Shown here piece by piece: positions 1 to 8,327 of a stretch of DNA of 64,000 bases (within the stretch, counting starts at the first letter, position 1; every line of letters starts with the position of its first letter). The stretch is taken from positions 27,705 to 91,704 of the forward strand of contig JAGYJQ010000010.1 of the NCBI GenBank assembly GCA_018401935.1, given 5' to 3'. The translations under genes and the position numbers were made by a program. This DNA is from Balneolaceae bacterium. GTDB lineage: Bacteria > Bacteroidota > Rhodothermia > Balneolales > Balneolaceae. The notes below the pieces were generated by a model, which worked only from the letters and a program-made list of their open reading frames with translations, was not told the origin of the DNA and did not search any database.

Positions 1-109
1 CGGCATTAAAGAATTTGTTCGATCCGGAAGAATTGCCGTCGCTCGACAGCAGTTTGGCCCTGGAAAGGATATTGAAGCCTTACTACAAGCTAGCAGCCCC
101 GGCATCTAA
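1..109 (+). CDS. ilvN: Acetolactate synthase small subunit, C-terminal end (partial)
   Basis: Only the last 35 codons are inside the window; the frame opens at base 2 and stops with TAA at 107-109. The visible end begins GIKEFVRSGRIAVAR, which matches the usual IlvN C-terminus (GIKE-(L/F)-VR-(T/S)-G). IlvN is the regulatory subunit of acetohydroxyacid synthase, the first shared step of valine, leucine and isoleucine synthesis. The position directly before ilvC supports the call and suggests an ilvBNC operon. The family match rests on a short stretch, so the assignment is good but not absolute. Confidence 0.8.
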   Translation, partial: GIKEFVRSGRIAVARQQFGPGKDIEALLQASSPGI

Positions 110-180
110 CACAAAAGATGTACACCTTATAATAAAATAGTATATTCCAACACACTCACTAACTAAATACCTATACCATC

Positions 181-1227
181 ATGGCATTATTAAATTTCGG
201 CGGAGTAGAAGAAGAAGTGGTAACACGAGAAGAATTCCCACTCGCCAAAGCTATTGAAACCCTAAAAGACGAAACTATTGCGATCTTAGGTTATGGCGTT
301 CAAGGACCCGGCCAAGCATTGAATCTTAGAGATAATGGTTTCAACGTAATTATAGGCCAACGAAAAGGTTCTAAAACCTGGGATAAGGCCGTAGCTGACG
401 GTTGGGTTCCCGGCGAAACCCTCTTTGAATTAGAAGAGGCGTGCCAAAGAGGAACCATTCTACAGTACCTACTATCCGATGCCGGTCAAATTTCAGTATG
501 GCCAACAGTTAAAGAAAACCTTAGCCCTGGAAAGGCACTTTATTTCTCACACGGATTCGGAGTTACCTTTAATGAGCGGACAGGAATTGTCCCTCCGGAT
601 AATGTTGATGTAATACTCGTTGCACCAAAAGGTTCCGGCACTTCCCTGCGTCGTATGTTCCTAGAAGGTCGTGGATTGAATTCGAGCTTTGCTATTTTCC
701 AAGACAGTACCGGACGCGCGAAGGAACGCGTAGTAGCATTAGGCATAGGAGTAGGTTCAGGATATTTGTTCCCTACTACCTTTAAAAAAGAAGTCTATTC
801 GGATCTAACCGGGGAAAGAGGAACGCTCATGGGAGCCATACAAGGTATTTTCGCGGCTCAATACGAAGTGCTTCGTGCCAACGGTCATAGCCCCTCCGAA
901 GCCTTTAACGAAACCGTAGAAGAACTTACCCAATCGCTTATGCCTTTGGTAGCTGAAAATGGAATGGATTGGATGTACGCCAATTGTTCTACCACCGCCC
1001 AACGTGGCGCATTAGATTGGTGGAAGAAATTCAAAGACGCTACAAAGCCTGTTTTTGAAGATCTTTACAAAGAAGTTGCCAGTGGAAATGAAGCCCAAAA
1101 ATCCATCGATTCTAACAGCAAGGACGATTACCGTGAAAAATTAGAAATCGAACTTGCAGAGCTTCGCGATTCAGAAATGTGGCAAGCCGGTAAAACAGTT
1201 CGTACCTTGCGCCCAGAGAATAACTAA
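181..1227 (+). CDS. ilvC: Ketol-acid reductoisomerase
   Basis: This enzyme converts 2-acetolactate or 2-aceto-2-hydroxybutyrate to the dihydroxy acid using NAD(P)H and Mg2+, the second step of branched-chain amino acid synthesis. The N-terminal Rossmann motif GYGVQGPGQALNLRDNG starts at about residue 37, followed by a cofactor-loop segment GQRKGSKTWDK (residues 59-69) that is rich in basic and Ser residues, as in NADPH-using enzymes. The C-terminal knotted domain holds the metal-binding acidic residues in SDLTGERGTLMG. At 348 residues it fits the short class. The dinucleotide motif differs from the enterobacterial GYGSQGHA form and is of the kind seen in Bacteroidota. It lies 71 bases after ilvN and 13 bases before ilvA, so one operon is likely. 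Confidence 0.95.
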   Translation: MALLNFGGVEEEVVTREEFPLAKAIETLKDETIAILGYGVQGPGQALNLRDNGFNVIIGQRKGSKTWDKAVADGWVPGETLFELEEACQRGTILQYLLSDAGQISVWPTVKENLSPGKALYFSHGFGVTFNERTGIVPPDNVDVILVAPKGSGTSLRRMFLEGRGLNSSFAIFQDSTGRAKERVVALGIGVGSGYLFPTTFKKEVYSDLTGERGTLMGAIQGIFAAQYEVLRANGHSPSEAFNETVEELTQSLMPLVAENGMDWMYANCSTTAQRGALDWWKKFKDATKPVFEDLYKEVASGNEAQKSIDSNSKDDYREKLEIELAELRDSEMWQAGKTVRTLRPENN

Positions 1228-1240
1228 TTAGTTCCAATCA

Positions 1241-2539
1241 TTGAGTTCACAACACCAATCCGACATCGATTTACTGCAACCCGAGACACCCTCTGCTAGT
1301 GTGACGATTCAGGATATAGAGGATGCTGCGCATAAGCTCGAAGGCATCGCTCATCGAACTCCCTTGATTTATAACGAATTATTGTCCGAGCAGTATCAAG
1401 CCAACATTTGGCTTAAACGAGAGGATCTTCAAGTTGTACGCTCCTACAAAATTAGAGGGGCTTACAACATGATCCAATCACTGCCGGAGGCGGAAACCCA
1501 ACATGGTGTGGTTTGTGCTAGTGCAGGTAATCACGCGCAGGGAGTGGCTTTTGCCTGCCGTAAGAAGGGCATCAAAGGGACCATTTTTATGCCGGTCACT
1601 ACTCCTGAACAAAAAGTTAAGCAGGTAAACATGTTTGGCCGGGAGTTTGTAGAGGTGGTCTTAGATGGCGACACCTTTGACGACGCTTTTGCCCGTGCCA
1701 CCCAGTTTTGTGAAGAAACAAATGCTGCCTTTATACCCCCTTTTGATCATCCAAAAATCATTGCTGGTCAGGGTACCGTTGGAAAAGAACTTTGGGAAGA
1801 TGCCGATTTTCCCATCGACTACATCATAGCTCCTGTTGGCGGTGGTGGCCTTTCTGCTGGAATTGGTAGCTATATTAAAGCATACTCCCCTCAAACCCAA
1901 ATCATTGGTGTCGAACCTGAGGGTGCGCCAGCAATGCTCAAGTCTATTGAAGCGGGTAAAGTCGTCACCCTTGACGAAATCGACAAATTTGTGGATGGGG
2001 CTGCGGTAAAAAAAGTCGGTTATTTCACCTTCGAAATTTGTTCCAAAGTGTTGGATCAAATCATTACCGTACCCGAGGGAAAGGTATGCGGAACCATACT
2101 AAATTTGTACAACGAACAGGCCATAGTGGTTGAGCCCGCAGGAGCGCTGTCCATTACCGCACTTGATAACTGCAGGGAACAAATCAAAGGGAAGAATGTT
2201 GTGTGCGTACTAAGCGGTAGCAACAATGACATTATGCGAACGGCTGAAATTAAAGAGCGTTCATTAATGTACGAAGGGCTTAAGCATTATTTTATTGTGG
2301 ATTTCCCTCAAAGAGCCGGTGCGCTACGCGAATTTCTGGGTGATGTACTAGGCCCGGATGACGACATTACCTATTTCGAATACTCGAAAAAGACCAACAA
2401 AGATTTAGGTCCTGCCCTCATTGGATTAGAGCTCAAAAACAAAGAGGATATTCAGCCACTGATCGATCGGATGAACGCGAAGCAACTTAGCTTTGAATAC
2501 GTAAACGATCACCCACAATTGTTTCGTTTTATTGCCTAA
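1241..2539 (+). CDS. ilvA: Threonine ammonia-lyase (threonine dehydratase), biosynthetic
   Basis: Deaminates threonine to 2-oxobutanoate, the entry step to isoleucine. The PLP-binding lysine is K70 in RSYKIRGAYN; the cofactor-phosphate loop is the glycine-rich GGGGLSAG; SAGNHAQG is the substrate loop. The last ~90 residues, from about YEGLKHYFIVDFPQRAGALREF, form one ACT-like regulatory domain, so this is the short single-ACT type. The chosen start is TTG; the first in-frame ATG would remove the catalytic lysine, so a non-ATG start is needed. No clear Shine-Dalgarno site precedes it. It follows ilvC by 13 bases in the same operon. Confidence 0.93.
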   Translation: MSSQHQSDIDLLQPETPSASVTIQDIEDAAHKLEGIAHRTPLIYNELLSEQYQANIWLKREDLQVVRSYKIRGAYNMIQSLPEAETQHGVVCASAGNHAQGVAFACRKKGIKGTIFMPVTTPEQKVKQVNMFGREFVEVVLDGDTFDDAFARATQFCEETNAAFIPPFDHPKIIAGQGTVGKELWEDADFPIDYIIAPVGGGGLSAGIGSYIKAYSPQTQIIGVEPEGAPAMLKSIEAGKVVTLDEIDKFVDGAAVKKVGYFTFEICSKVLDQIITVPEGKVCGTILNLYNEQAIVVEPAGALSITALDNCREQIKGKNVVCVLSGSNNDIMRTAEIKERSLMYEGLKHYFIVDFPQRAGALREFLGDVLGPDDDITYFEYSKKTNKDLGPALIGLELKNKEDIQPLIDRMNAKQLSFEYVNDHPQLFRFIA

Positions 2540-2554
2540 AGCGATTGCTGGGGC

Positions 2555-2577
2555 AGAGATGGAATCTCTATTTTACC
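2555..2577 (+). terminator. Possible terminator after ilvA
   Basis: AGAGAT-GGA-ATCTCT forms a perfect 6-bp stem with a 3-base loop, followed by ATTTTACCTG. The T-run is short, so this is a weak intrinsic terminator candidate. Its place between two convergent genes (ilvA and sdhB) fits. Confidence 0.45.
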
Positions 2578-2596
2578 TGTTTTATGCTCTTAGGGT

Positions 2597-3352
2597 TTAG
2601 CCTTGTAAAACCGCACGAGCATAATCGCGACGCATATCCGCAATAGCAGCTATTGAGATTTCTTTCGGACATACCGCTTCGCATTCGCCGAAGTTGGAGC
2701 AATCTCCAAAGCCTTCCTCTTCCATCTGTTCTACCATAGCCACTACTCGATTGCTTCGTTCTACATCGCCCTGAGGTAGATGCGATAGGTGCGAAATTTT
2801 AGCACTAGTAAACAGCGACGCAGAAGCATTTGGACACGCCGCTACACAAGCTCCACAACCAATACATGCGGCGTAGTCAAAGGCTAGGTCAGCATCGTTT
2901 TTCGGAATGGGTCTAGCATTGGCTTCTTGGGCAGAACCCGTTTTAACCGATACATAACCGCCTGCTTCTATAATACGATCAAAAGCCGAACGATCTACCA
3001 CCAAATCTTTTATCACCGGGAAGGCAGAAGCACGAGGCGGTTCAATCGTAATGTGATCTCCATCGGAGTAATTTCTCATGTGCAATTGACAACAAGCCGT
3101 TCCTTTTTTAGGCCCATGTGCTTGTCCGTTAATCACCAGATTACACGATCCACAAATACCCTCGCGGCAATCGTAATCAAACTCGACGGGATCCTTTCCC
3201 TCTAGCTGTAATTCTTCGTTGAGCACGTCCAACATTTCTAAGAAGGACATATGTTCGTTTACAGTCGATAGAGTTCTGTCTTCAAAATATCCCTTTGCAG
3301 TGGGGCCACTTTGTCTCCAATATCGTAGATGAATGGTCATATTAGTACTCAT
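2597..3352 (-). CDS. sdhB: Succinate dehydrogenase iron-sulfur subunit
   Basis: Electron-transfer subunit of membrane-bound succinate:quinone oxidoreductase (complex II). The N-terminal ferredoxin domain has the [2Fe-2S] motif CREGICGSC plus a later C; the C-terminal helical domain carries two cysteine clusters, [12 protein letters not shown] and [12 protein letters not shown], for the [4Fe-4S] and [3Fe-4S] centres. Its 251 residues are typical of the B-type enzymes found with a one-piece cytochrome b subunit. It is the last gene of sdhCAB, 12 bases after sdhA, with AGAGGA ahead of the ATG. Confidence 0.96.
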   Translation of the reverse strand: MSTNMTIHLRYWRQSGPTAKGYFEDRTLSTVNEHMSFLEMLDVLNEELQLEGKDPVEFDYDCREGICGSCNLVINGQAHGPKKGTACCQLHMRNYSDGDHITIEPPRASAFPVIKDLVVDRSAFDRIIEAGGYVSVKTGSAQEANARPIPKNDADLAFDYAACIGCGACVAACPNASASLFTSAKISHLSHLPQGDVERSNRVVAMVEQMEEEGFGDCSNFGECEAVCPKEISIAAIADMRRDYARAVLQG

Positions 3353-3364
3353 AAAAATATCCTC

Positions 3365-5290
3365 TTATTTGTAACTACGTTGCTTTAGTTCAACAAATTC
3401 AAAATTTAACACTTCTTTATGGAGTTCTTCTTCAAGTACTCCATTGCGATCTTTAAACTCCCAGGCGGATACATAATTGAACTCTTCGTCGTTACGAATG
3501 GCTTCCCCTTCCTCCGTTTGGAATTCCTCTCGAAGGTGACAACCGCACGATTCCTCTCGATCCAATGCATCCATGGCCATAAGCTCAGCTAATTCGAAGA
3601 AATCAGCCACACGTCCGGCAAACTCCAGGTATTTATTGTAATTATTTTTTTCCCCTGGAACATAGACATTGGTCCAAAACTCATCGCGTAAGCTACGAAT
3701 ATCGGCAATGGCTTCTTCCAGGCCTTCCTTGGTTCTGGAAATTCCAATCTTATCCCATACAATACGACCGAGCGTTCGATGAAAATCGATGATGGTTCGT
3801 TTACCATTTATATTCAAGAGACGATCAATACTATCCTGAGCTTGCTTAGCAGCGGTTTCAAAAGCTTCGTGATCGGTGCCATAACGCGTACCTGGTTTTA
3901 CATCTGCCAGGTAGTTACCAATGGTACTTGGCAGTACAAAATACCCATCGGATAGGCCTTGCATAAGGGCCGATGCACCCAAACGATTTGCTCCATGGTC
4001 AGAGAAATTGGCTTCGCCTGCGGCAAATAAACCTGGAATATTGGTCATTAAATTATAATCCACCCAAAGACCCCCCATTGTGTAATGCACGGCTGGGAAA
4101 ATGCGCATCGGCTGTGAGTATGGATCTTCACCAGCAATGTTTGCATACATATCGAATAGGTTTCCATACTTAGCCGCAATTACATCCTTACCGTCGCGGG
4201 CAATAGCATCTCGGAAATCTAAGTAAACGGCCAATCCAGTTTCACCCACCCCGAGACCTTGGTCACAGACCACCTTGGCATTTCGAGAGGCCACATCTCT
4301 TGGTACTAAATTCCCAAAACTCGGATATTTTTCTTCTAAATAATAAAACCGCTCGTCCTCCGGAATATCGTTTGGATGACGATTGTCTCCTTTTGTACGA
4401 GGTACCCAAACGCGCCCATCGTTGCGCAAACTTTCGCTCATCAGGGTTAGTTTGGATTGATAATCTCCTGAAACAGGAATACATGTTGGGTGCACCTGTA
4501 CAAAGCTGGGGTTGGCAAACAATGCACCTTTTTTGTGTGCTCGCCAAGCAGCTGTCACATTTGAATTTTTAGCATTGGTGGACAAATAAAATACATTTCC
4601 ATAACCACCTGTGGCTAATATGACCGCATCGGCTTCGTGCCGGCAAATTTCGCCAGTTACTAAATCTCGGGTTATAACACCTCGTGCTTTACCGTCAATA
4701 ATGACGACCTCAAGCATTTCGTGCCGGGTGAAGTACTCAATTCCGCCTAATTCTACCTGACGCATCATAGCCTGATACGCACCTAAGAGTAACTGCTGTC
4801 CCGTTTGACCCCGCGCATAGAATGTTCTACTCACCTGAGCTCCACCGAAAGAACGGTTTGCTAACAATCCGGAATACTCACGGGCAAAAGGAACCCCCTG
4901 CGCTACAGCCTGATCAATAATACTGTTGGATACTTCGGCCAAACGATAAACATTCGCCTCACGTGAGCGGTAATCCCCCCCTTTGATGGTATCATAAAAT
5001 AATCTCCACACACTGTCGCCGTCATTGGGATAATTTTTTGCCGCATTAATTCCACCTTGAGCGGCGATAGAATGAGCTCGACGCGCCGAATCTTGGATAC
5101 AAAAACTTTTAACTTTGTAGCCCATCTCAGCCATACTTGCTGCAGCCGCTCCGCCCGCTAATCCTGTTCCCACAATAATGACCTCGTACTTACGACGATT
5201 GTTGGGGGCAACCAACTTCATATCTTTCTTATGACGGCTCCATTTTTGCTCTAGTGGGCCCTCTGGAATTTTTGCATCTAATGAAATCAT
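3365..5290 (-). CDS. sdhA: Succinate dehydrogenase flavoprotein subunit
   Basis: Catalytic subunit that oxidises succinate to fumarate. The FAD-binding [17 protein letters not shown] motif starts near residue 41, and the covalent-FAD histidine is H73 in [11 protein letters not shown]. The substrate-binding and capping domains follow. At 641 residues it is of the longer B-type common in Bacteroidota and related phyla. A good Shine-Dalgarno sequence (AAGGAG) lies about 10 bases before the ATG. Middle gene of the sdhCAB operon, 16 bases after sdhC. Confidence 0.97.
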   Translation of the reverse strand: MISLDAKIPEGPLEQKWSRHKKDMKLVAPNNRRKYEVIIVGTGLAGGAAAASMAEMGYKVKSFCIQDSARRAHSIAAQGGINAAKNYPNDGDSVWRLFYDTIKGGDYRSREANVYRLAEVSNSIIDQAVAQGVPFAREYSGLLANRSFGGAQVSRTFYARGQTGQQLLLGAYQAMMRQVELGGIEYFTRHEMLEVVIIDGKARGVITRDLVTGEICRHEADAVILATGGYGNVFYLSTNAKNSNVTAAWRAHKKGALFANPSFVQVHPTCIPVSGDYQSKLTLMSESLRNDGRVWVPRTKGDNRHPNDIPEDERFYYLEEKYPSFGNLVPRDVASRNAKVVCDQGLGVGETGLAVYLDFRDAIARDGKDVIAAKYGNLFDMYANIAGEDPYSQPMRIFPAVHYTMGGLWVDYNLMTNIPGLFAAGEANFSDHGANRLGASALMQGLSDGYFVLPSTIGNYLADVKPGTRYGTDHEAFETAAKQAQDSIDRLLNINGKRTIIDFHRTLGRIVWDKIGISRTKEGLEEAIADIRSLRDEFWTNVYVPGEKNNYNKYLEFAGRVADFFELAELMAMDALDREESCGCHLREEFQTEEGEAIRNDEEFNYVSAWEFKDRNGVLEEELHKEVLNFEFVELKQRSYK

Positions 5291-5306
5291 GATTAACTCT
5301 CCTTAC

Positions 5307-6008
5307 TTAATACGCAATTAATGAACCCGTTCCACCTGTCACAAATATGTAGACAGGGATAAAAATAAAACCCAACATAAGTACCATGGTAAATATGTAG
5401 GCTCCTAACTTAAAGGCTTGAGTGTTGTTCTTACTCGTTACGCCTAATGAGGTAAACGCACTCCAGGCTCCATGGAAGAGGTGAAGCATGACCAAGCTAA
5501 GCACCACAACATACCCAAGGGCAATGTACCAAGTAGTAAAAGAATCAATTACCAATTGCCGTAAATCTCTCATCGGCTCACCATCGGCGGACATGATCAT
5601 TTCTGTTTCCCCAAACTTAAACGACCAAATGTGAACTACCAAGAACACCAATATGGTGATACCGGATAAAATCATACTCCTGGATGCCAAATTCTGACGG
5701 CTTGCACCCCCTCTAGATTTATAGACTTCGTATCCAGAAGAGCGTGCCTTCCGCTTTCCCAACCAAATGGAGATTCCTAGGTACGAATGGTACAACACAA
5801 AAAATAACAAACCGGCCTCGGCAATATAGAGTAGTATTCCTAGGCTTTCTAATTTTTTGGTATATATGTTAAACGCTTCGGCAGACGCAAAAATGGCATA
5901 GTTACCAGCCAAATGAACAACCAAAAAAAGCATTAATGCGATTCCGGTAATTCCCGTCATTAATTTTCTGCCTACCTGCGATTGTAACGCCTTAATAATC
6001 GTTGGCAT
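5307..6008 (-). CDS. sdhC: Succinate dehydrogenase cytochrome b subunit
   Basis: Membrane anchor of complex II with five predicted transmembrane helices that carry haem b and the quinone site (menaquinone is likely, since menG is in this window). Candidate haem-ligating histidines are in VVHLAGNYAIF, LYHSYLG, VVHIWSF and MLHLFHG. The open frame extends upstream to 6065, but I choose the ATG at 6008 (MPTIIKALQSQVGRKLMTG) because family members begin just before the first helix; the 19 extra residues look unrelated. There is no separate SdhD, as expected for B-type enzymes. First gene of sdhCAB. Confidence 0.92.
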   Translation of the reverse strand: MPTIIKALQSQVGRKLMTGITGIALMLFLVVHLAGNYAIFASAEAFNIYTKKLESLGILLYIAEAGLLFFVLYHSYLGISIWLGKRKARSSGYEVYKSRGGASRQNLASRSMILSGITILVFLVVHIWSFKFGETEMIMSADGEPMRDLRQLVIDSFTTWYIALGYVVVLSLVMLHLFHGAWSAFTSLGVTSKNNTQAFKLGAYIFTMVLMLGFIFIPVYIFVTGGTGSLIAY

Positions 6009-6160
6009 GATGATAGATTTTGTACTACAGTTTATACTTCTATTCAGAGCCATGCATACCGGCATAGACTCTTTGTTAGTTAATAGGTGGAATATAATAA
6101 ATTGTATGGCTAAAGTTCTTTAGATTCCGTCCATATTTTCACAGAAAAAGGCTTTTTTTT

Positions 6161-6805
6161 ATGTTCTTGCCACGCCAAAATACGTACCCCTCGCTTAAAA
6201 CAAAATCCTCGGTCTTTTGTTGCCACTTAATTCCCATTTCTGACCCCGAAGAAGTCCCTAGCCACATTAACCAGTTAAGAAAAACATACTACACAGCCGC
6301 TCATCATTGTTGGGCTTGGAGGCTGTTGGAACCGACCGAAGCTAGCCTTCATTGGCAGGAACACCAAAGTGACGATGGCGAGCCAAGAGGTACCGCCGGG
6401 TTTCCTATTTTACATCGGCTTCATCATCACGAAATCGTGAATACCTTAGCGGTGGTTATACGAGAGTATGGAGGGACAAAATTGGGGAAGGCAGGACTGA
6501 TCTCGGCTTATGCGGATGCTACAGATCTGGCCATTAACCAAGCCGAGCTTATTCCGCAGCAAGCCTGTTACCTATTGCACATTGAAAATTCATACGATCA
6601 AGAAAATCTGCTAAAGCAGTGGATGCATCAGTGGCAGTTACCACTGGTATCCTCAGAATTTGGAATGCAGGTGTGCCGATCGTTTCAGCTTAGTTGGGAT
6701 CTATATGAAGACATACATGAAGACCTGCACGCAGAGCTTCGAAGCTGGGAGCACCTCGATGTTCGATGGGCGTGGGGTGAATTAGCAGTACGCCCAACGA
6801 TCTAA
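6161..6805 (+). CDS. YigZ / IMPACT family protein
   Basis: The N-terminal IMPACT (UPF0029) domain is clear: AAHHCWAWRL, SDDGEPRGTAGFPIL and VVIREYGGTKLGKAGLISAY are the family signature blocks (residues ~40-125). A C-terminal domain of about 80 residues follows, as in YigZ/YvyE. The family is thought to act with ribosomes or translation regulation, and its bacterial role is not established. It stands alone, divergent from sdhC (upstream region 6009-6160) and convergent with the next gene. No symbol is assigned because orthology to E. coli yigZ was not tested. Confidence 0.88.
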   Translation: MFLPRQNTYPSLKTKSSVFCCHLIPISDPEEVPSHINQLRKTYYTAAHHCWAWRLLEPTEASLHWQEHQSDDGEPRGTAGFPILHRLHHHEIVNTLAVVIREYGGTKLGKAGLISAYADATDLAINQAELIPQQACYLLHIENSYDQENLLKQWMHQWQLPLVSSEFGMQVCRSFQLSWDLYEDIHEDLHAELRSWEHLDVRWAWGELAVRPTI

Positions 6806-6850
6806 CACCGAGTTAACTGCTAAAACAAGTCTATCTCTCCTTTACGAGGC

Positions 6851-6877
6851 AGGTGTGTAAAAACCATACACCTTTTC
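6851..6877 (+). terminator. Possible terminator after the YigZ-like gene
   Basis: AGGTGT (6851-6856) pairs with ACACCT (6868-6873) across a short A-rich loop and runs into TTTTC. It sits between two convergent genes and touches the stop of the minus-strand gene. A six-pair stem with a short T-run gives only moderate support. Confidence 0.45.
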
Positions 6878-7662
6878 TACCAAGTGGCCTCCAAAAATGT
6901 GGCTGGGTTAAAAATGGCGGAGTCTAGAGTTGCTGGTACCTGAATATTGAAGTATTCCTCGTAAAGCATTCGCTGTCCATTCATAGTAAATACAACCTCG
7001 GGAGCTACCCATCCCCCTTTAATGGGTTCGTACTTGTTAAATTGGACTTCCTGCATGGTTCCAGCCCTACCAGGCTTCAAACTACGTACAAACAATAAAC
7101 GCTCTTGTTCTATCCAAAATTGAGCCAAACTATCCGAAGGAGCATCCACTCCAACCACCCAAACCGCTTTACCCTGCCACTCGTCGGCGTACATTTTGGT
7201 CATGTCGTAGCCTACAGAGCGAAGCTGCTCCATACTTTTAGCAGGCGCTTGCTTATAAATATCAAAGCCCAACACTAATAAATCATGCACTCTGGGCATT
7301 TCCTGGATAGCTTGACCATTAGCATAGCCGTATTGCACCCCATCTTTAAAGAGTATCCCATTACCAGAATTTTTTTTATCAAAATGTATGGCAAGTGCTC
7401 CAGGTGCTTCCAAGGCTTCATACCACCATTGTACTCGCTCAACCTGCCCGTCCGCTGTATAAAATGTCGTCTTTTGATCAAAAGTCAGGTGAGTATACCA
7501 ATCCTGCTGGTATCGCTCAACCATCTGTTGAACAAGGGCCATGGGATTCTCGGGTTCTACAGAGGAACGTGACTCTTGGGTTTCCGGTTTAACAGTTGTT
7601 GACAGTGAAAGAGACGATACGACGAACAAAAGAAGAAAATAAACAGACATACTTACAACCAA
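6877..7662 (-). CDS. Secreted LolA-like protein of unknown function
   Basis: An N-terminal hydrophobic segment (SVYFLLLFVVSSLSLS) looks like a signal peptide; M5 is an equally good start. The rest is built of alternating short strands with repeated DG/NG turns and reads like the beta-sheet fold of outer-membrane lipoprotein carrier proteins (LolA/LolB/LppX type): MVERYQQDWYTHLTFDQKT near the start and IKGGWVAPEVVFTMNGQRM near the end. I infer a periplasmic protein, possibly lipid-binding. No catalytic motif is seen, and a specific function cannot be named. Confidence 0.65.
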   Translation of the reverse strand: MVVSMSVYFLLLFVVSSLSLSTTVKPETQESRSSVEPENPMALVQQMVERYQQDWYTHLTFDQKTTFYTADGQVERVQWWYEALEAPGALAIHFDKKNSGNGILFKDGVQYGYANGQAIQEMPRVHDLLVLGFDIYKQAPAKSMEQLRSVGYDMTKMYADEWQGKAVWVVGVDAPSDSLAQFWIEQERLLFVRSLKPGRAGTMQEVQFNKYEPIKGGWVAPEVVFTMNGQRMLYEEYFNIQVPATLDSAIFNPATFLEATW

Positions 7663-7781
7663 TCGTTTTGTTGTGGTTTAGCTTAGTAAAGGTTATTTGT
7701 TCCAAACTTACCATATATTCAAGATTGTTAACACCGATAATTTTTTAGTACTATTCAACCAATACATTCAGAACGTTATAT

Positions 7782-8327
7782 ATGAAAATTTATACCAAAC
7801 AAGGCGATCAAGGACAAACTGCTCTATTCGGTGGTGACCGTGTTTCAAAACATAGTATTCGCATCGAAACCTATGGCACTGTTGACGAACTTAACTCCAT
7901 TTTAGGAGTGGCCATAGCTAATGATCACCAACCTTTTACAGGTGAGGTTATTAACGAGGTTCAACATCAACTCTTTATTCTAGGTGCAGACTTGGCTACT
8001 CCCTCTCATTTAGATGCCCGAATCGATCGAATCTCTGAGCAAGAAGTGCAATACCTAGAACAAAAAATAGATTTCATGGAAGAAAGTCTTCCGCCCCTGA
8101 AAAATTTCATTTTACCTTCTGGAAGTATGGCCGGTGCCACGCTGCATCATGCCCGTACTGTTTGCCGCCGAGCCGAACGATTGGCTGTGGTGTGCAGCAA
8201 TCAAGAAAAAATTAACGACATGGTGCTTCAGTATCTGAACCGTCTAAGTGACTTTTTGTTTGTATTGGCGCGCTATGAGAATCACCAAAGCGGATGTCTA
8301 GAAAACCCTTGGATTCCAAAAAAATAG
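7782..8327 (+). CDS. pduO: Cob(I)alamin adenosyltransferase, PduO type
   Basis: Transfers adenosyl from ATP to cob(I)alamin to make coenzyme B12. The PduO-family ATP-binding N-terminus is visible (TKQGDQGQTALFGGDRVSKH), followed by TYGTVDELNS and the conserved helix RTVCRRAER. The 181 residues match a single-domain trimeric enzyme of this type. No other cobalamin biosynthesis gene is nearby, so salvage or supply for a B12 enzyme elsewhere is likely. The last 34 bases overlap the next gene in another frame. Confidence 0.93.
   Translation: MKIYTKQGDQGQTALFGGDRVSKHSIRIETYGTVDELNSILGVAIANDHQPFTGEVINEVQHQLFILGADLATPSHLDARIDRISEQEVQYLEQKIDFMEESLPPLKNFILPSGSMAGATLHHARTVCRRAERLAVVCSNQEKINDMVLQYLNRLSDFLFVLARYENHQSGCLENPWIPKK

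Noticed and set aside
1661..2059. 132-codon antisense open frame inside ilvA
   Set aside because: It lies wholly inside a strongly conserved gene, and its product has no recognisable pattern; long antisense frames arise from codon bias.
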